Assembly (NCBI GenBank): GCA_030844895.1
Contig: CM061234.1
Location: 15,683,573-15,747,572, forward strand
DNA: 64,000 nucleotides
Source of the DNA: Ambrosia x helenae
Taxonomy: Eukaryota > Streptophyta > Magnoliopsida > Asterales > Asteraceae
Direction of reading: 5' to 3'
Shown: positions 11,216 through 21,958 of the stretch, piece after piece
Position numbering within the stretch: the first letter of the stretch is position 1
How the letters are laid out: each line of letters begins with the position of its first letter
The notes under the pieces: model-generated
What the model was told of the DNA's origin: nothing
The model's input: only the letters and a program-made list of their open reading frames with translations
Database searches by the model: none
Program-made: the position numbers and the translations under genes

Positions 11216-14200
11216 TCAAGTGGAGGTTCCTGTAAAGAGATGAGGGTACTTCGTCTTCATTTGGTCTTCACATTCCCAAGTAAATTCTGGCCCACGTTTA
11301 GACTCCCAACGAACCTTGACAATAGGAATACGGCTACGCTTAAGAGTCTTGACTTCACGATCCATAATTTCCACGGGTTTCTCCGTGAAACGCATCGTTT
11401 CGTCAACTTGAATATCCTCCAGTGGAACATGTAAATTCTCATCCGCCAAACACTTTTTCAAGTTCGATACATGGAAGGTAGGGTGAACGTTGTTGAGTTC
11501 ATCGGGAAGTTCTAGCTTGTAAGCTACTTTTCCAACTCTTTCCAAAATCTTAAATGGGCCTACATATCTCGGAGCCAGCTTTCCCTTTTTCCCGAACCGA
11601 AAAACACCCTTCCAAGGTGAGACTTTAAGAAGAACCATGTCACCAACTTGAAATTCCAAAGGTTTACGCCTTTGATCAGCGTAACTCTTCTGTCTACTCT
11701 GAGCTGCCAGTAAGGATCCACGAATAACCGCAATTTTGTCTGTTGTTTCCTGGACAAGTTCAGGACCAGTAATGAGAGTATCACCGACCTCACTCCAACA
11801 CACAGGAGAACGACATTTACGACCATAAAGGGCTTCAAAAGGTGCCATACGGATACTGGCATGATAGCTGTTGTTATACGAAAACTCAACCAATGGCAAG
11901 TGTGAATCCCAATTACCACCAAAATCTATGACACAAGCCCGAAGCATATCTTCTAAGGTTTGAATAGTACGCTCCGTTTGACCATCTGTCTGAGGATGGT
12001 ATGCCGTGCTAAGATTTAGTTTAGTTCCCAACGCGTCGTGAAGAGTTTGCCAAAAACGAGAAGTGAACTTGCTGTCACGATCAGAAATGATGCTCAAAGG
12101 AGTTCCATGACGACTAATGATCTCGGCGATATAAAGATTAGCCAGTTTCTCAGCCGAATAAGTCTCACGAATGGGTAAAAAGTGTGCAGATTTGGTTAAA
12201 CGATCCACAATGACCCATATACTATCATGACCTCGTGCAGTGCGGGGTAATTTAGTAATGAAGTCCATAGCAATGTTCTCCCATTTCCACACAGGAATCT
12301 CTGGTTGTACAAGCAAACCAGATGGACGTTGATGTTCAGCTTTGACCTTGGCACAAGTAAGGCATTTAGCCACGTAGTGAGCTATATCCTTCTTCATACC
12401 GGGCCACCAATACATGGGACGCAGATCCTGATACATCTTATCTGCACCAGGGTGAATGGAGTAACGAGTCTTATGAGCCTCGTCCATGATAAAAGTTCTA
12501 AGATTATCACGATCAGGAATCCATAGACGATTGGAGAGATAGAGCAAACCATGCTTTGTTTCCAAAAGATTTTCAGCTCCACATGACATTTCGTTGTACA
12601 TATTGCCTTCAGTAACCGAAACATGTTGGGCTTCATAGATTCGAAGTTTGAGATCATGAGTCTGAATGCAGTTAAGTTGAGTATATGCCTTGCGACTAAG
12701 AGCATCAGCCACAACATTCGCTTTTCCAGGATGATAGCGAATCTCACAATCATAATCATTTAGAAATTCAACCCATCGACGCTGACGCATATTTAGATCT
12801 TTTTGGTTGAAAATATGTTGAAGACTTTTGTGATCAGTGAAGACCACACATTTAGTACCATACAAATAGTGTCTCCAAATTTTCAACGCGAACACAACGG
12901 CTCCAAGTTCAAGATCATGAGTAGTGTAATTTTTCTCAGATGTTTTCAACTGCCGTGACGCATAAGCGATGACCTTGCCTCGTTGCATGAGAACACAACC
13001 AAGGCCTAGATGAGATGCGTCACAGTACACCACAAAATCGTCAACACCATCAGGAAGAGAGAGAACAGGAGCGTCGCAAAGTTTTTGTTTCAAAGTTTGA
13101 AATGCTTCTTCCTGACTGGATCCCCATATGAAAGGTTTATCTTTGTGAGTCAAAGAAGTAAGTGGAACCGCGATCTTTGAAAAGTTGGCAATGAAACGAC
13201 GGTAGTAACCAGCAAGACCAAGAAACGAACGAACTTCAGTGGGAGTTGTAGGTACAATCCAGCTTTTTATGGCTTCAATCTTAGCAGGGTCTACGTGTAT
13301 TCCTTTGTCGTTTATTACGTGACCAAGGAATTGAACTTCCTTAAGCCAAAATTCACATTTGGAGAACTTGGCATACAGTTGCTCATCACGAAGAAGGCTT
13401 AAAATTTGACGAAGATGCTGTTCGTGGGTAATCCTGGATTTGGAGTAAATGAGGATATCGTCGATGAATACAATCACGAATTTGTCCAAGAAAGGTTTGC
13501 AAACTCGATTCATTAGATCCATGAAAACCGCAGGTGCATTGGTTAAGCCGAAAGGCATAACCATGAACTCATAGTGACCGTAACGAGTTCGAAAGGCGGT
13601 TTTGGGAATGTCATCCTCATGAACACGAAGTTGATGATATCCAGAACGAAGGTCGATCTTCGAAAAACAGACTGCACCCTGAAGTTGATCAAAAAGGTCA
13701 TCGATGCGAGGTAGAGGGTAACGATTCTTTATCGTAAGCTTATTAAGTTCACGATAATCGATGCACATACGAAAAGTCCCATCTTTCTTCTTAACAAACA
13801 ATACTGGAGCTCCCCAAGGCGAGGAACTCGGACGAATGAAACCTTTGTCAGTTAGTTCCTGAAGTTGGCTAGCAAGTTCTTGCATTTCCGAAGGTGCAAG
13901 ACGATATGGAGCTTTAGCGACGGGAGTAGAACCAGGAACAAGATCAATACGAAAATCAACAGAACGAACAGGAGGTAAACCAGATAAATCCTCAGGAAAG
14001 ACCTCTGGAAAATCACACACAACTGGAACATCTTGAATACTCTTACCCTTATCTTTCTTTTCCACCACATGAGCCAAGAAAGATATATACTTCTTACGAA
14101 GATATTTTTGAGCTTGAGTGCAAGACATAAGTTTCAGACCCTTCGATGTCGTTTCCCCATAAACAGATAGAGATTCACCAGATGGAAGTGGAATTCGAAT

Positions 14201-14620
14201 ATATTTCTCGAAGCAAACAACCTCGGCATGGTGTTTAGAAAGCCAGTCCATGCCTACTATGACATCGAAACTACCCAATTTCATGGGTACCAGGTCAATA
14301 GAGAAATCATAGTCATTTAGATTCAACGTGCAATTGCGGATCACAGATTTTATAACAACAGGATTTCCATCAGCAACTTCCACGGTAAAAGGATGTGTAA
14401 GGTGAGAACGTTCACGAGCAAGTAAGGGTTCAAATTCTAACGAGACAAAACTCTTATCCGCACCGGTATCAAACAAAATTGAAGCATACAAATTGTTAAT
14501 AAGAAATGTACCGTTGACCACATCATTGGCAGCTTGAGCTTGACTTGCATTAATGTTGAAAGCACGTCCACGAGCTGGAGCTGCTTGGATTGCTGGAACT
14601 GCTGGGGCTGCTGGAGTTTG
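11216..14620 (-). CDS. Gypsy pol polyprotein: protease, RT, RNase H, integrase, chromodomain-like tail
   Basis: About 1134 codons are open after the gag stop. Counting from the first GTG (14521): aspartic protease LFDTGADKSF (about 16-25); RT with CIDYRELNKLTIKNRYPLPR (about 253-272), KIDLRSGYHQL and the active site FIDDILIYS (about 352-360); RNase H starting VVYCDASHLGLGCV (about 497-510) with FTDHKSL; integrase zinc-finger residues (H683, H690, C720, C723) and catalytic triad D753, D814, E850 in DFITKL, SDRDSKF and GQTERTIQ. The last 70 residues (REVKTLKRSRIPIVKVRW, GPEFTWE) resemble the C-terminal chromodomain of Tekay-type chromoviruses. The frame equals that of gag: 33 codons (QTPAAPAVPAIQ...) link the gag TAG to the first GTG, so pol was probably part of one Gag-Pol frame. 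No frameshift or nonsense codon was seen within pol. Confidence 0.95.
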   Translation of the reverse strand, partial: QTPAAPAVPAIQAAPARGRAFNINASQAQAANDVVNGTFLINNLYASILFDTGADKSFVSLEFEPLLARERSHLTHPFTVEVADGNPVVIKSVIRNCTLNLNDYDFSIDLVPMKLGSFDVIVGMDWLSKHHAEVVCFEKYIRIPLPSGESLSVYGETTSKGLKLMSCTQAQKYLRKKYISFLAHVVEKKDKGKSIQDVPVVCDFPEVFPEDLSGLPPVRSVDFRIDLVPGSTPVAKAPYRLAPSEMQELASQLQELTDKGFIRPSSSPWGAPVLFVKKKDGTFRMCIDYRELNKLTIKNRYPLPRIDDLFDQLQGAVCFSKIDLRSGYHQLRVHEDDIPKTAFRTRYGHYEFMVMPFGLTNAPAVFMDLMNRVCKPFLDKFVIVFIDDILIYSKSRITHEQHLRQILSLLRDEQLYAKFSKCEFWLKEVQFLGHVINDKGIHVDPAKIEAIKSWIVPTTPTEVRSFLGLAGYYRRFIANFSKIAVPLTSLTHKDKPFIWGSSQEEAFQTLKQKLCDAPVLSLPDGVDDFVVYCDASHLGLGCVLMQRGKVIAYASRQLKTSEKNYTTHDLELGAVVFALKIWRHYLYGTKCVVFTDHKSLQHIFNQKDLNMRQRRWVEFLNDYDCEIRYHPGKANVVADALSRKAYTQLNCIQTHDLKLRIYEAQHVSVTEGNMYNEMSCGAENLLETKHGLLYLSNRLWIPDRDNLRTFIMDEAHKTRYSIHPGADKMYQDLRPMYWWPGMKKDIAHYVAKCLTCAKVKAEHQRPSGLLVQPEIPVWKWENIAMDFITKLPRTARGHDSIWVIVDRLTKSAHFLPIRETYSAEKLANLYIAEIISRHGTPLSIISDRDSKFTSRFWQTLHDALGTKLNLSTAYHPQTDGQTERTIQTLEDMLRACVIDFGGNWDSHLPLVEFSYNNSYHASIRMAPFEALYGRKCRSPVCWSEVGDTLITGPELVQETTDKIAVIRGSLLAAQSRQKSYADQRRKPLEFQVGDMVLLKVSPWKGVFRFGKKGKLAPRYVGPFKILERVGKVAYKLELPDELNNVHPTFHVSNLKKCLADENLHVPLEDIQVDETMRFTEKPVEIMDREVKTLKRSRIPIVKVRWESKRGPEFTWECEDQMKTKYPHLFTGTST

Positions 14621-15817
14621 CTAACGAGACTGGATAAAAGCGGTCAGATGAGGACACCTATCTTGCCTGTGGTTAGGATCACCACAAGCATAGCAAGTTC
14701 TGGGTTGACCAGTCCTCTGATTTTGAGCATTTCCAGTTTTGGTTTCTCGACAGTGAGAGGTAGTATGGCCTGTTTTGCCGCAATTATCACACTTCCAGCA
14801 AAGTCGGTCAGTAGGGTGGTGCCAGTTGCATTTACTACACTTGGGGAAAATGCCAGTATAAGGTTTTGGGCCAGATTGGACTTGAGGTGCGGCAGGTGGG
14901 TTAGTAGCGGGGATTTGATTAATAGGTGTAACAAGAGCATAATTTTGACTTCTGCCTTTACGTTTCTTGTTGGATCCAGAAGTAGAGGCAGAGGCAGAGG
15001 TAGCTTTGGGAGGTTCAGTAGTAGCAGGGGTTGAAGAGGTTTCAGTGGGTCGCTTAGTACCTTTGCGAGTCAGGGTACCATCCTTGACATGCTTGTCGGT
15101 AAGAGATGCTGCCAGACGAATGGCATCCTCTACAGTAGCAGGTTTACTCCCCATAACTGTATCATGAATCTGAGGTGGTAATCCCTCAATATACTTCTCA
15201 ATGGCTAAGGGCAGTGGTGTCACCATACGAGGAATCAGTAAGCTTAGCTCGTGATAACGGTTGTTGTAAGGAACATTGTTTCCACTATCCTGTTTGAGGT
15301 GATAGAATTCATCCTCCAACTTCTTCATCTCACTACGGGGACAGAACTCAGTAGTCATGGCAATTTTGAAATCATCCCAAGACATAGCTAAAGCAGCTTC
15401 CGTCCCTCGAGCATGTTTTTCACCATTCCACCAAGTGAGTGCTCTCTTTTGAAGAACACCCGTGGCATGACGAACACGTAAGTTGGCTGGACAGTCGCTA
15501 TTAATGAACGTATTCTCCATACTTTCGAACCATTCAAGTAACCCAGTGGCTCCCTCAGTGCCATTAAACTTGTTGGGATGGCAAGAGTTGAAATGTTTGA
15601 ATGTGCACTTATTCTCACTAGTTCCACCATTTCCACCCGCATTCCCGTTAGAGTTCCCATTCGAGCTACCGTTCGGGTGAAGGTTTGGAATAATAGCATT
15701 AATAATGTTAGGAACAAGGGTTTCCAGCTTGTCATTGAGCATGGTCGCGATACGCTGATCAGACTTCAACTTAGCTTGACGCTTAGAAGCTCTTTTGCGG
15801 GATTCGCGATCAGACAT
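14621..15817 (-). CDS. Gypsy Gag polyprotein with two CCHC zinc knuckles
   Basis: 398 residues from ATG (15817) to TAG (14621). A basic start (MSDRESRKRASKRQAK) precedes a retrotransposon Gag capsid-type domain with NKFNGTEGATGLLEWFESME, RVRHATGVLQKRALTWWN and the PLAIEKYIEGLPPQIHD segment. Two zinc knuckles follow: CDNCGKTGHTTSHC and CYACGDPNHRQDRC, both CX2CX4HX4C; a third cysteine/histidine cluster CSKCNWHHPTDRLC precedes them. Gag packages the RNA into cytoplasmic particles. The stop is TAG followed by CAA and the pol frame continues in phase, so it is either a recent nonsense change in a single Gag-Pol ORF or a site of stop readthrough. Confidence 0.94.
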   Translation of the reverse strand: MSDRESRKRASKRQAKLKSDQRIATMLNDKLETLVPNIINAIIPNLHPNGSSNGNSNGNAGGNGGTSENKCTFKHFNSCHPNKFNGTEGATGLLEWFESMENTFINSDCPANLRVRHATGVLQKRALTWWNGEKHARGTEAALAMSWDDFKIAMTTEFCPRSEMKKLEDEFYHLKQDSGNNVPYNNRYHELSLLIPRMVTPLPLAIEKYIEGLPPQIHDTVMGSKPATVEDAIRLAASLTDKHVKDGTLTRKGTKRPTETSSTPATTEPPKATSASASTSGSNKKRKGRSQNYALVTPINQIPATNPPAAPQVQSGPKPYTGIFPKCSKCNWHHPTDRLCWKCDNCGKTGHTTSHCRETKTGNAQNQRTGQPRTCYACGDPNHRQDRCPHLTAFIQSR

Positions 15818-16671
15818 CTACAAAAATAAAGCAACACCTATGAGATTTAGTTCCAAGATTTTGAATGACACATAGCATACGAGAAATTGTATAATTAAAG
15901 AGTAACTTAGAGATCAACATAGGAAAATTTCCAATAGATTAATAATGAAAATCAAATCATGATAAAGCAAATGAAATATCAAGAATAAAATGAGATATTT
16001 GGGATTGTTTCTCATGAAACTGGTGACTAACCAAAGAAATTGAAATATTATTAGTGACTTGTGGGGGCGTACTTTAGCCTATAAGTGAATGCTCATCCCG
16101 AGAATTCCCAGGTAGGTAAACGGGTCCCTCGTCTGATTGGGATTTATGCGAATTACCAACCTAGCCAGAAAACCCAGAATACAGGCGCTCACCCTTCCAG
16201 ATTGCACGTGCCCCGTCACAAATAATTTTCCAAAACCTTAGCGGATCTCGAGATGGGGAAATATATATCCTTGAGATGTGGATTTCACTCCTAACTCAAA
16301 GATATATTTCCAAAAATTAAAAAATACGTTGGAGTGAAACGGGTCACTAAGTTAAGGATATCACTCCTAGCTTAGTGATTTAAGTTTCTTTTGGAGGGAT
16401 AGATTCCTTGAGATTTGGACGTCTCCTATCTCGAAAGGAAAATATTCCAAGATAAATAAATAAAATATGTAAGGAGTGAAACTATTCACCAAGATATGGA
16501 CATCACTCCTAACTTGGTGTTTTCGTTTCGTTTGTGGAATATGATCTTCTTGAATAAAAGGAGAAAAATCTGTCTAAAGATATATGAGAATAAAAGAAAA
16601 CATATAATGGGTAGCTTAGTTATAGTCTAGGTCAAAAGCATTTACTAATAACCTAATTCCCTATAACCATG
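15818..16671 (-). other. Gypsy 5' leader with a hairpin array
   Basis: The roughly 850-nt untranslated leader between the primer site and gag. Its first third (16257-16527) holds four successive hairpins sharing a related loop around ATCACTCCTA. The remainder shows no obvious structure. No long ORF. Confidence 0.75.
16257..16527 (-). promoter_or_regulatory. Four tandem hairpins in the retrotransposon leader
   Basis: Hairpin 2: TCACTAAG (16344-16351) pairs with CTTAGTGA (16371-16378), 19-nt loop. Hairpin 4: CACCAAG (16487-16493) pairs with CTTGGTG (16513-16519), 19-nt loop. Both loops contain ATCACTCCTA and both are enclosed by GAAAC/GTTTC. Hairpin 1 (16271-16275 with 16295-16299, TTGAG/CTCAA, extended by GGAAATATAT-type outer arms) and hairpin 3 (16407-16414 with 16428-16438, with bulges) are looser. 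Between hairpins 2 and 4 a T-A pair is replaced by a C-G pair, a compensatory change. A role in RNA packaging, dimerisation or translation is inferred only from position. Confidence 0.65.
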
Positions 16672-16683
16672 GCTCTGATACCA
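16672..16683 (-). other. Primer binding site (initiator tRNA-Met)
   Basis: In element orientation TGGTATCAGAGC lies 3 nt after the 5' LTR, complementary to the 3' end of plant initiator tRNA-Met. Confidence 0.93.
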
Positions 16684-16686
16684 ATC

Positions 16687-19187
16687 TGTAACACCCCAAC
16701 CGATGGCGGAAACATCGAGGTGTCACGTAGTGACGATTGTTCAATAGCACATGGACTAAATTGTAAATGTTAATAGCAAATAACCTCCATTGTTTCAAAA
16801 CGAAATACAAAGAGTCTTAATAGAAATTTCAAACATAGATAATAAATGTTCAACTTTTATTTAAGCACTAGGTCCAGCCTAAGCGTGAAAGCATGTAAGA
16901 TCAAACGTCACCTGAAACATGTACAAAATAATTTTGTCAACACATATAATGTATTGGTGAGTACACTCGTTTGATATATATAGTATAGAAATAAAATGTT
17001 TCGCAATTCATGTGTTGTATACTGTTTGCAAATATGTAACTAAGTAGTATCAGTCAAAACCAAACCTGAGAATAATGACTAACACATGACTAACAAACTG
17101 AATAATGAATTAACATGACAATGACCAAGATCCTCTCAAGAGAGTCTCAAGGGGGTATACCATAGTACTATTCACTGAAATGCTAGGCCGCCCAGCGGTT
17201 AATGATTAAGCATAATACACACCAAATCACATAAGGCAAACACACATGAGAATTGCATTAAGTATAAGAAATAAAACTTGTTTAATAGGTACATGAATCA
17301 TCCCGAAATAGTAAAACAGTAAAGAAAAGGGAAAGATATACTCACAGTTTCGCTAATTATAAATTCCGCGAAAGTTCGTCGTAAGGCTTAAGAATTTCGA
17401 AGAATTCAACCTATATATAAAAATACTATAAGAGAAAAAAATAAAAATCTAAAACGTCGAGTCATCTAAGGCATTAGGGCTTGCTAGACTCGTATTAGGG
17501 AAGATGACATTATTAGTAATAACTTGAACAACAGTTTTCGAAATAAGTATATTCACGATGAATTTAATAAATGACTAAAACTCTTATGTGTTTCACATAT
17601 AGATATATATTCCACTTTATAGAAAAAAATAGCCTTGAAATAGAGTTAATGATTTATATTTAATTAAACAATTTATTATTAAATCTAATTTAGATATAAA
17701 TAGTATGAATAATACAAGGTATGATCCCGAAACGATATTATTATGAGAAATAATTATTTTATGTTGTGGGATGCTAAAATAATATTTCCATAATTTATTT
17801 GCATTTAAAACATTTTTAATGAATTTAAATGATGTTTTAATGATTAAAATTAGTAAAAATAACAAAAATAATCATTTTATAAGAAATTATATTTTATTAC
17901 AGTTTATTATTCATAGAAATAAATCTCCAGAAAATTTGAGGTTAAAATCTCTTAAAATGAATTTTTAATTAATTAATTATGATTAAAACGATTAAATTCA
18001 ATAAAAATATAAAATTAATGCATTTTCCGAAAAATAAAAGTGTGGAAGTCTTATTTTTGATGTCAAGATGTTATGTCTAAATTTTCATGATTTTTGGATA
18101 AATAATGGATTTATTACAAATATTCTAAGTTTATATGTAATATATATGTATAAATAATGAAAAGAATATAAACCAAAAAGAAAGAAAAAAAAAAGAAAAG
18201 AAATGGGGTTCATGGGGGTCGAACCCGGATCCTCATGGAGTAACCCAACCACCTTAACCACTAGACCATCTAAACCATTAGTTAACATATCAGAAAATGC
18301 TTTATATTTATATTATTACTCAAGCTTGTCTTCTTCCCCAAAACTTCTAATAAGAACCCTAACCCTAGCTTAAAATCAATCAACCCGAACTCTTGATTTT
18401 ACATCCTGAGATCTTAGGGTTATTACAGAGGGCATAATCAAGATTAGAATTACATAAAAAAAATGTCTTACAGCGTGATTGGAGGCTCTCGTGAAGCAAA
18501 CAAAAACCGGTAAAAAAAGTGCCAATTCGAGCAGTTTGGACGTGGATTTTGATGATTATCGGGTCGTTTAGGAGAGGAATGAGTGCAGATGCAAGATGGG
18601 GTTGTCAAATTTATATAAAAACGAGTTGAAACGCATGTTTAATAACTAAAAAAAAACTTCCGATCGGTGCTATTAAAAGCCTCTTAAAACCGCGTTTAAA
18701 CGCCTATTTATTAGTCAAAACTTACGTTTAAAGATGGAGAAAACCTTTGGATTGCTAAAAACGCTGAAAACGGACGAAATTGGCCTTGCCGGAACTGCAT
18801 TCCGGCGGCCGGAACCTTCCTGGCCGGAATTACGTGAATCAGCAGCAGAATGATGGATTTTTTTTTTAAACTTTCAAAACTTGTCACTTTTGGCCCCTCT
18901 TATTTGTTTTGTTAGTTTTAAAGTTTCCTAGTTAGTTTTTCCTTTAATAATAACTAACTAAGTTAACTTTTAAACTTAAAATTCATATAACTAGGAATCT
19001 TTTTTTTTACATATATTTTCCGAACAACGTTGCAACATACGCGTTAAACTAAATCGAGATTGAGATGCAAATAATATAACTTGAGTTCGCTCATTTATTA
19101 AATTTGAAAACGACAACAATTACAGGAAAAATATTAGAAGGACTAAAATTGTAAACTAGACAAAAGCCAAGGGTGACGGATGTCACA
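16687..19187 (-). repeat. 5' LTR of the gypsy element
   Basis: 2501 bp, matching the 3' LTR base for base wherever I compared, apart from one T missing from a T-run near 18860. It holds the same tRNA-like segment (A box 18258-18268, B box 18215-18225). Confidence 0.96.
18204..18274 (-). ncRNA. tRNA-like segment with A and B boxes inside the 5' LTR
   Basis: Identical copy of the segment at 10192-10262: A box TGGTCTAGTGG and B box GGTTCGACCCC on the strand of retrotransposon transcription. It lies about two fifths of the way into the LTR in element orientation. Confidence 0.6.
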
Positions 19188-20290
19188 ATATAGGTTTAGG
19201 ATCATGTACAAAACCTAATTTTTGTGAGAAGTGTGAGAACCAATAATACTGCGGCCTATTTTATTATATAGAAGGGTAACATTGTAAATTGCATTGCTAA
19301 TCTTATTTTAGGAGATAATGGCTAATTAATTTCGTGTTTAATTTAGGAGCATTCTTAGGGATTTTGTTTCACATCCCACGAATTTTTATAGAGTTTTTAT
19401 TAACATTCAGCACATTATCATTCATTTACTGAATTATATACGACCAAAACAACATTCATATTGGTGTGTTTTACTGATGTGAGCACATGGTGTTTTACTG
19501 GTACACCATAAGGTTTGAAGGTATAACACACCTTTTGTGTTATTTTTATAAGGAGTTTTACTGATGCAAAAAATATGGTTTTTTTTATGCACATTGGTGT
19601 TTTATTATAGTCTTGTAAGTTGCTTCATCAACAAGGTGTTTTTACGTTCATACCCGTGTGTTTTATCACCATATTCTCAACTTTGTGTTTTAAACAGTCC
19701 CGTGTGTTTTATCATCATCTCCTCCATAATCCAGTGTGTTTTATCTTCATCATACACAATCAGTAACACATTCAAAAACACAACTATACATACATTTAAA
19801 ATGTGCTTTAAATTCAAAAAACACTAAACCACACAAAAATCCTTTGAACATAAAACACAACAATATGAATGTTGTTTAAAATAATCCACCATAAAACACA
19901 CTGATCCATTATCACCTCATGTCGTCTTCATCTTCATCCCTAAAAAAAACACTCCGATTATTTATGTTTGTGATGGTGGCTGTCGAATGATGGTTCGGTT
20001 GATGGTGGTGGTTTGTGGTGGTTGATGGCGGTTGTGTAGGTGGCGCAGGGAGAGAGAGAGGAGAAATAGAGAGAAAGAGAGAGAGAGGTGAGAGACACTT
20101 AAATGTGAATTAAATGTAGGGTGTGTTTTACCATTATACCCCTAAGTAGCCTAATTAGTTATTATAACTATAACATTATTTACAATAATGCCACTCATTA
20201 AATCTAAACCATTGATTAAGATGATCTAATGGTCCAGAACACTTCTTACCCTTCTCACACAAAACACACTTTGCACAGGATCTCGACCCT
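19188..20290. mobile_element. TA-flanked element, split at its left end by the gypsy insertion
   Basis: The left end reads TATAGGTTTAGGATCATGTA and is preceded, across the gypsy insertion, by the TA tract at 8655-8674. The right end reads GGATCTCGACCCTATATATA. Read inward, the termini are imperfect inverted repeats containing GTGTGAGAAC/TGTGAGAAGG-type words. The interior has about a dozen dispersed GTGTTTTA motifs (19460-19860, inverted as TAAAACAC later) and a GA-rich (GAGAGA)n stretch with (GGTGGT)n, as in an inverted 5' UTR. No credible ORF. Confidence 0.6.
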
Positions 20291-20304
20291 ATATATATAT
20301 AGGA

Positions 20305-21958
20305 CTAGGTTAAGTACTCGTGTGATACACGGGTTTAACAATTTAAATTATATATATTATATATAAATTTAAAATATAATTAAGAAAAATTAGATTACAT
20401 ATGTTATTTAAAATAAAAAAAAGTTTCCTGTACAACCGAAAAAATATTAAATATTTATCAGCCCCTAAATGATTTCTTGTAAAAAACATTTTTATTCACA
20501 TAAAACTTTTTTCAAACATTCCAAAATATATCTTCCATACATAGCTATTACCTTGTAGACTGCAGATAAAACAAAACAAAACAAAAATAAAAAAGTAATA
20601 AATGTAAATCTGTTTAGGCTAAGATATAAAAAAATGAAATTAATTTAAAAGTATCTCCTCATCCGTTAAACCATCCCAATTGAGTATTGTTCATTTTGGA
20701 ATTTGACATCAAGTTTCCTCAAAGCCAAAGTATTTTTAACCTTGAGTGTATAATCATTTTTTTTTCTAACATCAAGGTCCTCAAACATAATGACATTTAT
20801 TGGTTCAATTTGATTGTATTATAAAAAAAAATTGTATAAATTAATAGCCTGAAAATAAAGATTGAAACGAATTAGTAATGCACAAACTGTTTAGATATTG
20901 CATTTCTCTATTGAAGTAACTTGAAAAAACAAAGTCAATGAAGATTTCAATTAATTATTTTTCATATATAAAATGTATTTTATATATCAAGCTATTATAA
21001 TACGAAAATAGCCAAACATATTTAGTTTTGTATTGAATCAAATATTTAATTAATGTGGATTGATTTGTTTTATTTTATTTGTTTAGAATATTGTAAGAAA
21101 TATAATTTTAAACTTAGAGTGAAAGACCACATATTAAAAACACGTTTTTTAAGGTACACGATTTAAATTTAATAACATATAAATACATTATATTAAAAAA
21201 CTAAATAATTTTTAATAAAGATTACTTTTGTTAGTTCATAAACGTTTTCAAATTATGTCTATTAATTTATTTCTAATTTTGTATTAAAATATAATTATAT
21301 TAATTGATTTACAAAAACAGTTTAATATATATATATATATATTAAACTGAATTCCAGTAATTATATTAATAATTATAGTTGTAACAAATAAAAACTGAAT
21401 AAGTAATAATTATTAAATAAAGAAACAAATTAAAATAAATGTATTGTTTGAAATAATAAAATGGGAGGCTTTATAATGGAGTTCTTTGTACTCCATGTGC
21501 TGTCTTTTGAACTATTTTAAGCATTTAAAATTAATATGTATTTGCTGAACATAGTTTAACATCTAAAACAATGACCAAAATAATAAAACTTAATAATCAT
21601 TTGTCAAATATTGTAACAAAATTAATTTTAAACTTAGAATAACAGATTAATTTTTACATGATTTAAATTCAAAGTTAATAATACATAAATATAAATATGT
21701 TATATAAAAAAGAATCATGTGTTTTCTTTTATTAATGATTTCAGTTACAACTATGATTATTAATGTAATTACTAAAACTTAATTTAATAAATATATATTT
21801 TGCAAATCAATTATTATAATTAAATTTAAGTTTAATGTATTAAATAATAAAATGAGAGAATTCATGAGGGAGTGCCATGTGTTTCTCATGTGTTTTCTTT
21901 TATTATATAGTGTAGATGTAGATGTAGATGTAGATGTAGATGTAGATGTAGATGTAGA
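20305..21958 (-). mobile_element. Non-autonomous Helitron (minus orientation)
   Basis: Read on the minus strand, the 3' end is a 7-bp hairpin (CCCGTGT, loop ATC, ACACGAG, one G-T pair) followed by TACTTAAC and terminal CTAG, with host T next, fitting the Helitron CTRR|T rule. The 5' end is TCTACACTATATAATAAAAG, a typical plant Helitron start, preceded by host A. The 5' terminus is ambiguous because the terminal hexamer is repeated eight times (21911-21958). No Rep/helicase ORF. The last 200 bp contain GAAAACACATG repeats. Confidence 0.75.
21911..21958 (+). repeat. (TGTAGA)8 hexanucleotide repeat at a Helitron end
   Basis: Eight perfect TGTAGA units exactly at the Helitron 5' terminus. Each unit ends GA followed by T, so every unit border satisfies the A|TC insertion rule. 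Confidence 0.9.

Larger units (their letters stand above)
8675..19187 (-). mobile_element. Full-length Ty3/gypsy retrotransposon (Tekay-like chromovirus), very young
   Basis: A 10.5-kb element in minus orientation: 5' LTR at 16687-19187, 3' LTR at 8675-11176, iMet primer site, leader, gag, pol and polypurine tract all in the expected order. TSD ATATA at 8670-8674 and 19188-19192. The 2.5-kb LTRs differ, as far as I compared them, by one T in a T-run. The pol order PR-RT-RH-INT plus a chromodomain-like C-terminus points to a chromovirus, with the Tekay lineage the best guess. Except for one in-frame TAG the coding region is open throughout, so the element may still be transcriptionally and transpositionally competent. 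Confidence 0.96.
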
